Assembly: GCF_001411555.2 (NCBI RefSeq)
Contig: NC_049903.1
Span: 20,193,234-20,257,233 of the forward strand
Reading direction: 5' to 3'
DNA: 64,000 nt
Source: Juglans regia
Taxonomy: Eukaryota; Streptophyta; Magnoliopsida; Fagales; Juglandaceae
Position 1 is the stretch's first letter. Each line of letters opens with the position of its first letter. Below are positions 56,651 through 64,000 of the stretch, piece by piece. A program made the position numbers and the translations under genes. The notes below the pieces were generated by a model that did no database searches, had not been told where the DNA came from, and worked only from the letters and a program-made list of their open reading frames with translations.

Positions 56651-59600
56651 TGATTAGCTTTTCTTAATGGGTATTTTAAGTGTGTTTTTAAAGTTAGGAT
56701 AGAAAGTTCCTTATTACAAAATGGGTTTTGAAGATAGAAGAAATTGCAATCAAAATCAAGAGCAATGGCCTATGAATGTTTTGGCCATAGTGAGTTTTCC
56801 ATAGTTGTGAATGGTTTTAAATTTTTCTGATTTGATAGTTGAGTTTAGGCCAAAATTCACATGTGAAATGTAACTTTTGGTAATTTTTGGAATTGGGGTG
56901 TGAAATCCTTAAGTTCGGAGTAAAATGGTAATTTTCCCACATATAGAAGGTTAAATGGTAATTTTACTCTAAGTTAGCTTGTTTTCATGCTTCTAATTGT
57001 TAGTGATTAAATTTCTAATTTTTTTAGAATCACTATTTTCAGTTCCTCGTGTTTCGTACTTTATTCTCGTAGAAAGCGACAATTGAGGTAAGTTAACTCT
57101 TAACTTACTATCAATTTATTGTATATATGTGATGGGTAAGGGAATGACAGTTTATGTTTGTATGTTGTTATATATCTCATGACATGTCATGTCATTACAT
57201 GTTTATCTATTACACAAATTATTCTGTCACGAAAATTTTATCAGTTACACAATATACATTGTCTCATGTTACTCTCTGTTGCAAGTATGTCACATTACGC
57301 ATGCCATCTGTTACATGTATGTTATGTCACGTAATATTTACTATTACATGTTACGTCATGTTATGAAATGTTGTCTGTTATATAGTATGTCATGTTATGA
57401 AATATTGTTTGTTACATGTATGCCATGTTATAAAATGTTGTCTGTTATATTTATGTCTCAAAGTATGTCATATCTGTCGTCTTACGCTCTTGTCACGTTA
57501 CGCTAAGTTAGGACTTCTGTCTTTTATGTCATGTTCATGTCACGTCACATTACAAAATGTCATTATTGACAGTTAACTTATTCATGTCAATCACGATCCT
57601 AAGTGGATAAGGTAATATCTTAGTAGAACTCCTTTGCTCATGCTGGAGTGTGTAAAAAGGTGTAAAATTTACTAGGTTGACGAAGTATAGTCAAAAGGTT
57701 GCAAATGGGGCCTAACTAGCTGGTCGTCGTAGCGCGTTATGCACTAATGCCGATGGAGCCACACTTTATGTTACGTGTGTCCATAGAAAGCGTGGCACAA
57801 ATAATTCATGCGACCACAACAACTATGAAGCATGAAGTATGGGGCCACAATAACTGTGAAGCATACACTATGTGAAACACAGCGATTGTGACACGTAGAA
57901 TACGTTGGGCCATAACAATTGTGGAGTAAGTATTAACGCACTCACAGCTAGTTTATACACCTGTGTTGTGATAGGGTAATCGGCAGGGACACACGGCTCA
58001 AGGGGACCCGTGTAGCACCAATATGGTCACTTTTATTAATTAAGTCTATTGAATAAGATTTCAAGTTCATGTACTTCACGTTCAAGTAAGTTTTCACGTT
58101 ATGTTATGTTTAAGTTCATGCTCATGTTATGTATGTTCACGTTCATGCTATGTTTCAAGTCCATGTTATGTTTCAAGTTCACGTTCATGATATGCTGTTA
58201 GTCTATGTTATGTTTTAAGTTCACGTACATGTCATGTCACGTCAAGCTAAGTTTCAGTTTCAATTCAAGTTATGTCATTTATGCCATGTTATATGTCAAG
58301 TTATGTTATGCTTACTTATGACTTTAATTATGCATTCATGCTTTTACTGCCATGCATGCATCATTAACCTGTGTGAAAGTTTCCTATTAATTTGTAGAGA
58401 TTTGTAATCAAATGTCACCGTGGTAGTCCCAACTACCATTCCCCCTGAATGGTAGGTGATGTGTCAGGATCAGAGTAGAGAACAGACACTGGAAGACTGA
58501 AGGAGGTTGACTAGACGCCGTAGATGCAATGCAGAGCTTGCAGCCTCCATAGTTAGGTCTTTGGATGTGGCGCCCTCAACCCCCACGTGTTATTTTAGTG
58601 GAGTTCGTGACACCGGGATGATGATCACACGGATCACGCACCCCATCGACCAGTGCTCAGAGTGTGTACAACATGCAATAAGTGTACAAAATAATATACG
58701 CAGCGGAGAAATAAAAAGTCTTTCTTTATTCAGTACCAGAATTTGTTTTTAAAACATATAACATAACTTTACAAGGATTAAACAGTCATCCGACAGATAA
58801 AGTAAATACAGAAAATAACATAGGGGAAACAAATCCCATAACACTGAACAGTAACTCAGCAAGTCAACCCTCTGGCGGAGCTGATTCCTCGGGTTCATAC
58901 TCAGGCTCTGCGTCAGATTCTACGGAACCATAAAACGGAACCGTAGGGTAAAACACCACCATGAGATTATGACATCTCAGTACATAATTAACGAAAATTA
59001 CATTTAGGAGATATAAGAAGTAACACGCGTTCCCAAACGCACATAATTCACAATAATACCAAATATATATATTTATTCCCAAAATACACTTTTTAGTCAC
59101 TTACACCAAAAATCCCATTTTGGTCCAATCAAAATTATTAGTCATTAAGCATGCGCCACGGTCTCCCCTAGGGACCATCCGCACGACCTGGCTCTCTTCG
59201 TCACATCACGGGTAACGTCCGTGCATGAGACTTCGTAACGAGTGATGCTCAGTTCCGCGCTTAGCGCGTACGTAGCTGATCATCCTCTAACCTCGCCAGC
59301 CAAAGGTCATGGAATCGGTACGGGAGCGTTACCGTCTCGTCCGTTCCCGTTGTCGCCCTGCGACAACTCAGGGGACGTCACATCAGTCTGTTACGCTCCC
59401 GAGTGACCAGAGAAGCTCCACCGAGATAATGCCCCATCTCGGCTTGGGGTCGTGAAACACACGCAGCAGTATCAATATCCAACAGACTTCGTGACATCAC
59501 CGCACAATTTAATAAAACGATAAATATGCTTTTCAACAGTTCATTGAAATATGTATTTAATTAATTAAATTACAAATTCTCAATAATTCCAATGGCCCAA

Positions 59601-61207
59601 GGCCCACTTTTCCATAACATCGTTTAAAGCCCAATATTTCAACAAACACAATATATTTCCAACAAACCAACAAATTTTACAATTAAACAACAATTTATAA
59701 AGCCAATAAATACAGTTTATTTATAAACTTGAGAAATTACACATAATATTACTAGAGAAAATTACATACATGATGAAATGGACAATTGTACAAGCGGCAG
59801 CGCAACAATGGTACACGGCAACACTGCCCGACAGCCCACACACTCACGGAAACAACCAACAAAATTTCCTCACTTAGAACAAACACCAAACACGGCCAAA
59901 AGCAGCCTCAAGCTTTCGGATTACACAAAAAATTTCACAATTTTTAACATCAACTCGCACTCGGAAAGCTTACAAGGTTACTCGATTTCACTCCAAAATT
60001 TCACAAACAAAATACTCAATTCGGGATCCCCAAACCATGAGAAGCCGTGGCCTATTTATAGGCCAAGTGCGGCGGTTCGCATGGCACCCGTGTCGCACGG
60101 AGGAGGAAGGAAATAACGGCAGCAAGCCGTGGAGAAATGGGAGTCTTCTCGCGGACGCGTGGCACGGCAGCACGCACGGAAGCCATGCCCATCGCCACCG
60201 AGGAGCTTGCGGATGGAGAAACAACCGTGTGCTGCCACGGGTTGACAGCTAGCCTTCGGGGCGCATGCCGATCGACACGAGAGAGGGAGATGAAGGTGGA
60301 GGTGGCTCACGGCTGGGTCCCGTTCGGCAGCAGCTGCGTGCTGCGCGCAGGAAGAAATGAAGAAGGAGGAAGAAGAAGCAGCAGCGGCGTAGAGGAGAAT
60401 AAGATGGAGCCCTAGCTCCATCTAAAACGGCGCCGTTTGAGTTAGTGGGGGCTGGGTTCTCGCGGGCTGGGCCGGTCTTCGGCTGGGCTCTCAAACCGGG
60501 TTGGGCTTCAATCACAAGGCTGGGTTCGGCTACACGGGCTGTCTGCTGGGCTACGGGTCTCACAAACCAGGCTGAACCACTTAAAACACACACACACGGC
60601 CCAGTAAACTAAAACACAAATAAATAAAATAATAAGCCCAAAAATAAATAAAACCCACTACAAAAATAACCTCAATAATAAAAATAACACATATAAAAAT
60701 AATAATAATAAAAACCCAACATATCAAAATAAATAATAACACACCCAAATAATAAAATACCAAGAGTATAAACAACATAATAACACAAATAAAATAACAC
60801 TATAACTAATAAAAATGGAGATCTCACATTGGATAGTATTCCGGCATCGTTAGTCAAGTTACACGAGTTACTTAATGAGCTATCCCGGTAGTGTATTTTG
60901 GCAATGTAATGATGAAGCTATGTCTCCGTTATTTTGAGATTACAGTCTTCTGAGACCCGTGCTGTAAATAAGGATGTTTATTTTGTTAAGCATGCATGGA
61001 TTATGTTTTAACTATTTGGGATATTATAAGTTTAGTGCATAGTATTGCTAAAAACAAATATTATTCGCTATGAATATTAAATAATGTTAAATGCATGTTA
61101 GGAACATTGCATCTTATATGTCATGAACAGGGGCAAGTAACCTTGTATTGCATGTCCCGACACTTCGGATGTTCGTCCGATCCCAAGAGAAATCTAGGGG
61201 CCTCACA
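56651..61207 (+). mobile_element. 5' LTR (truncated) of a gag-only gypsy element, split by solo LTR D
   Basis: The right end, GGGGCCTCACA (61207), is followed after GGG by TGGTATCAGAG, the initiator-Met tRNA primer-binding site used by Tekay-type elements. The LTR runs leftwards to 60829, is interrupted by solo LTR D, and continues from 58565 to about 56651. There it meets the GC-rich segment, and its TGTAACAGCCCG start (seen in the 3' LTR at 63766) is missing. It holds low-complexity ATGTTATGTCATG-type repeats (57130-57560, 58080-58330). Confidence 0.75.
58566..60828 (+). mobile_element. Solo LTR D (2.26 kb) nested in another LTR
   Basis: It starts TGTGGCGCCCTC and ends GAGATCTCACA, flanked by perfect TTGGA at 58561-58565 and 60829-60833. 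No primer-binding site or coding region lies inside. The central GC-rich part (59150-59480) and the 60050-60570 part give artificial ORFs on both strands. It is a family distinct from A/C and from its host LTR. Confidence 0.9.
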
Positions 61208-61210
61208 GGG

Positions 61211-61222
61211 TGGTATCAGAGT
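61211..61222 (+). other. Primer-binding site (tRNA-iMet type)
   Basis: TGGTATCAGAGT lies three bases after the LTR end. It is one base from the canonical TGGTATCAGAGC complementary to the 3' end of initiator methionine tRNA. Confidence 0.88.
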
Positions 61223-61380
61223 AATACGTCTCTAGGTTTAAATCCACATGTCCTTAGGAAATGCACCAAATATTAGGCTTGAAATTTTAGTCTTCATTAG
61301 ACTTGAATTTATTGAAGTATAAGAGATAGTATGTGGTTGTAACATGTGTACTCGTGTGTTTCGGGAAGTGACACATGACT

Positions 61381-62410
61381 TGTGGTAGAATACCTCAGAA
61401 CCCTGAGAAAGCCACAAATCAGGAGAATCAGAATCTCCCAATGGATAGAGGATTAGCTGAAGCTATACGTCTGCTGGCTGACATGTTTAGACAACAGCAA
61501 CAGTAGCAAGGGCACGTGCCCAGACCCGAAGTCAAAGGTTGTCTGTGTGAGAAGTTCTTAATCCATCGTTATCCAAACGTTTCTGGTGATGAAGAGCCAC
61601 TGAAAATCGAGAAATGGATTATGGATCTCAAAAGGACATACGAGATCTGTGGATGTACTGAGGACCAGAAGGTTCTATAAGCTGGATACTTATTCCAAGG
61701 AGAAGCTGGAATATGGTGGGATACGCATAGGCAGCTTCTAGTTAGGGAACTAGGAAGTTTGGCTGCACTCTCTTGGGAGAGATTTAAGGAAGGATTCGAC
61801 AGCAAATTCTTACCAGATTTTGTCAAACAGTTGAAGGCGCATGAGTTCGCGACTTTAACTCAAGGTAGTTTGACTGTAAAGCAATACGCCGCTATGTTTA
61901 TGGCGTTAGGAAGGTTTGTACCACAATTGATTTCTACTCAAAGTATGCAGGCACGAAAGTTTCAAGCTATACTTCAGCCAATGATCCGTAGCCAAGTAAC
62001 TTACCTAAGAATAGAGAATTATCAAGAGTTGATAAACGTGGCCGCGATAGCAGAGACAGAGTAGAAGGGTTCGACAGCCCTGATCATTTCGGAGAGGAAG
62101 ATGACTTCATCATATGCTGCTGAAGAAAGTTCGAAAAAGAAGAAGATGTTTACTGCATCAGATAAAGGAAAAGGTATTGAGACTGTGAGCTCAATGCCGA
62201 TCACATTTCCACCTTGTGGAGAGTGCGGTAAACACCATGGAGGCAAGTACAATCGCGTTGGAAACTTGTTTCAAGTGTGGCCAACTGGTTCATATGATCA
62301 AAGACTGCCAGTGTTTCTTTGAGAAATGAAAGAAATGGAGTTTCTCTCAACAACGGCTACAAACCAAAGCCGAGGCAACACATGCCCATGATAGTGTATT
62401 GCTGTCACTC
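61381..62410 (+). pseudogene. Gag of the Tekay-like element, with in-frame stops
   Basis: The frames encode EAIRLLADMFRQQQQ, then KGCLCEKFLIHRYPNVSGDE and the gag core WWDTHRQLLVRELGSLAALS-WERFKEGFDSKFLPDF, AHEFATLTQGSLTVKQYAAM and a decayed zinc knuckle CGECGKHHGGKYN. Stops (TAG 61507, TAA 61678, TAG 62062) and loss of the knuckle cysteines mean it cannot make functional Gag. No protease or RT follows. Confidence 0.85.
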
Positions 62411-63745
62411 AAGGAGACATAGATGCTGACGCCCCAGGAACTGAAGAAGTTAGCACCGTCACTGGTATTTTTTCTAAGACCTAGGTATTGTTAGGCTTAT
62501 GTAAGGTTGATTTAATTGCAATTGATTGTATTGTTGCATTATTGCTATTTTGGGGAATGTCAAGTCATTGAAGTTTGTAACTTGTACGCTATTGATTCAA
62601 GTGAGTCCCTGTTTTTAGTAATTGTGGTGTTACCCGAGAGTTTAGTTCGGAAGCCGAATTGTTAACCAGGTGGTAAGAGTAACAATTCTCTTGAAGAGAA
62701 TTATTGTTCATATTAGTGTAGATGTAGAATAGCCCTTTAGCAATTGGAGGAAGGATATTAAAGGTTGATAAATTAGTATTCCACATATTTGGAGTTGTTT
62801 TTATTTTGAGGATCCAAATGAATTTGTGGCGGAAGAGTAAAGTGTTTGGGAGAGGATTTGGCCATAGTAAGATTCACTTATGATGGTAGTTTTATCCAGC
62901 TGCCATTAAGTGTTTTTGGCAAAGCATTGTGTTTGTGGAAAACGTAGATGGCCTTTTTATATTGGAGACTTTTATATGGGTAATAAATCTTGGTTTTGAG
63001 GACTTACATGAATAGTAGGAACAAATCCTTTGTTTAGAGTCAGAATAAGAGGCAACTCATGATGGATAGAATAGCTATGCCATTCATATGAGATAAAAAA
63101 TCTTGAGTTGAAGTTAATAGCTAATCGTTTATCGAGGTACCACCTAGGAGGAGGAACGATTCGTTATAATTATAAAGGACTAAGCTAGTCCTAGGCAGAT
63201 AGAATTCCTTGAGGAAATAGAGAAAATGAATTCAATTGTGTATGAATTAAATTCTTCCAAATTGAACTGCTTGAATACTTAAAATTTTAGATTTAGAGAG
63301 TATGCTGGTATGACTTGACCTACTTTGTGGAAGGCTTCTAATCCAAGTTGATAGGATTTGAGGGAGAGAGTTAAGAATGGTAGATATATATATATATATT
63401 TATATATACGTTGTAGATAATTCTTTGAATAGTAAGGGGAATAATGATTTCATTTAAGTAAGGATTCAGAATCTTAGAAGGTCAGTCTAAAAGTCATTAA
63501 GTTTAAGCAGTAACCTTTGGGAGTGTTATACCCTTATGCTATAGTGGTAGTTATTTCGTGTAACCAAGTGATGGTTGTAGATAAGAATAGTGTTGACTAC
63601 GAGGGGAAGGTGTTACCTCAGGAAGAGCGTTACCTGCCCCTTGGGCGTGATGAGGCAACCAATGATGGACAGTAGATTGATAAGCAACTTCTTCTTTTGA
63701 GAGTATTTTATGGTTGTACTTGCTTCGCTTTCGAGGACGAAATAT
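62411..63745 (+). other. Internal region of the gag-only element, pol missing
   Basis: About 1.3 kb with no recognisable protease, RT, RNase H or integrase motif in any frame. Only a short remnant at the right, just before the polypurine tract (GCTTTCGAGGACGAAAT, 63727), resembles the usual end of gypsy pol or 3' UTR. There is a (TA)n run at about 63385-63402. Confidence 0.6.
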
Positions 63746-64000
63746 TTTTTTTAAGAGGGGAGGAAGTAACAGCCCGCTAGAAATTCACTGGTAGAATTTC
63801 TATTGACTTTAGGAATCTCGTAAAAATCTCATAAGTTTTTACGAATTAACTGATCACACAGGTTTTAGTTTATCAACATAGTCAGTGTTATCACTCACTA
63901 TAGTGCTATAAATATGAGTATAATTATTTGAGATAATTAGAAATGTCAGAATGCACTATGATCTACACCATTATACTCAGTTGATTATTTAGGATTTTAT
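63746..64000 (+). mobile_element. Polypurine tract and start of the 3' LTR
   Basis: AAGAGGGGAGGA (63753-63764) is the polypurine tract. The LTR begins with a mutated TG at about 63765, GTAACAGCCCGCTAGAAATT, and runs off the window. Comparing this LTR with the truncated 5' LTR would date the element, but the overlap visible here is small. Confidence 0.75.

Noticed and set aside
57154..57506. 70- and 105-residue ORFs rich in Cys, Tyr and Met
   Set aside because: Translations of low-complexity ATGTTATGTCA repeats in an LTR.
59988..60593. Several 80-120 residue ORFs on both strands
   Set aside because: They fall within solo LTR D in a GC-rich stretch and have no recognisable motif.

Overview
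The window is nuclear DNA of a woody dicot. It has intron-rich plant genes, plant-type chromoviral and Tat-like Ty3/gypsy elements, Tourist and hAT MITEs, and plant WNK, PPR-SMR and TMKL1-like sequences. The MITE and LTR style suggests Fagales (perhaps Juglandaceae), but that is inference only. Most of the 64 kb is transposon-derived and only a few kilobases are host coding sequence.

Layout. 1-4.9 kb: AT-rich DNA, then a 3.7-kb solo LTR with a perfect 5-bp target-site duplication (TSD). 5-8.9 kb: an L-2-hydroxyglutarate dehydrogenase gene on the minus strand; three exons are visible and the terminal exon is not. 9-19.6 kb: MITEs, repetitive DNA and a 5.5-kb minus-strand solo LTR that holds a CACTA transposon end next to a stray WNK kinase exon and one unassigned exon; a tRNA-derived SINE follows. 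19.6-22.4 kb: a decayed but intron-bearing PPR-SMR (EMB1270/At3g18110-like) pseudogene. 24.5-34 kb: a complete CBP3/UQCC1-type complex III assembly chaperone gene (plus strand, seven coding exons, one GC-AG intron). Its introns contain a hAT MITE, LINE pieces and tandem duplications. 35-45.2 kb: a degenerate Tat-like gypsy element (gag on minus, Transposase_28-type ORF on the opposite strand, a 192-bp tandem array, no pol seen), itself broken by a second solo LTR of the 1-4.9 kb family and by a hAT MITE. 45.6-49.4 kb: a 5'-truncated chromoviral gypsy element (PR-RT-RH-INT-LTR, minus strand). 49.4-51.5 kb: a broken plant gene, possibly of the PEARLI-4-like phospholipase family. 52.6-54.4 kb: a two-exon TMKL1-like membrane pseudokinase without LRRs. 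55.4-64 kb: GC-rich LTR-like DNA, then a gag-only gypsy element whose 5' LTR carries a nested solo LTR with a perfect TSD.

The intact-looking host genes are unrelated and do not form a pathway. L2HGDH acts in mitochondrial 2-hydroxyglutarate and lysine catabolism, CBP3/UQCC1 in cytochrome bc1 assembly, and the TMKL1-like protein probably in membrane signalling.

The most distinctive signal is a series of tiny insertions (10-49 bp). Each is the A-tailed 3' end of a LINE-like sequence (CTTAT(C)A..An) flanked by a perfect 10-20 bp TSD. They lie in introns, intergenic DNA and LTRs. One can be compared with an empty site in the paralogous solo LTR.
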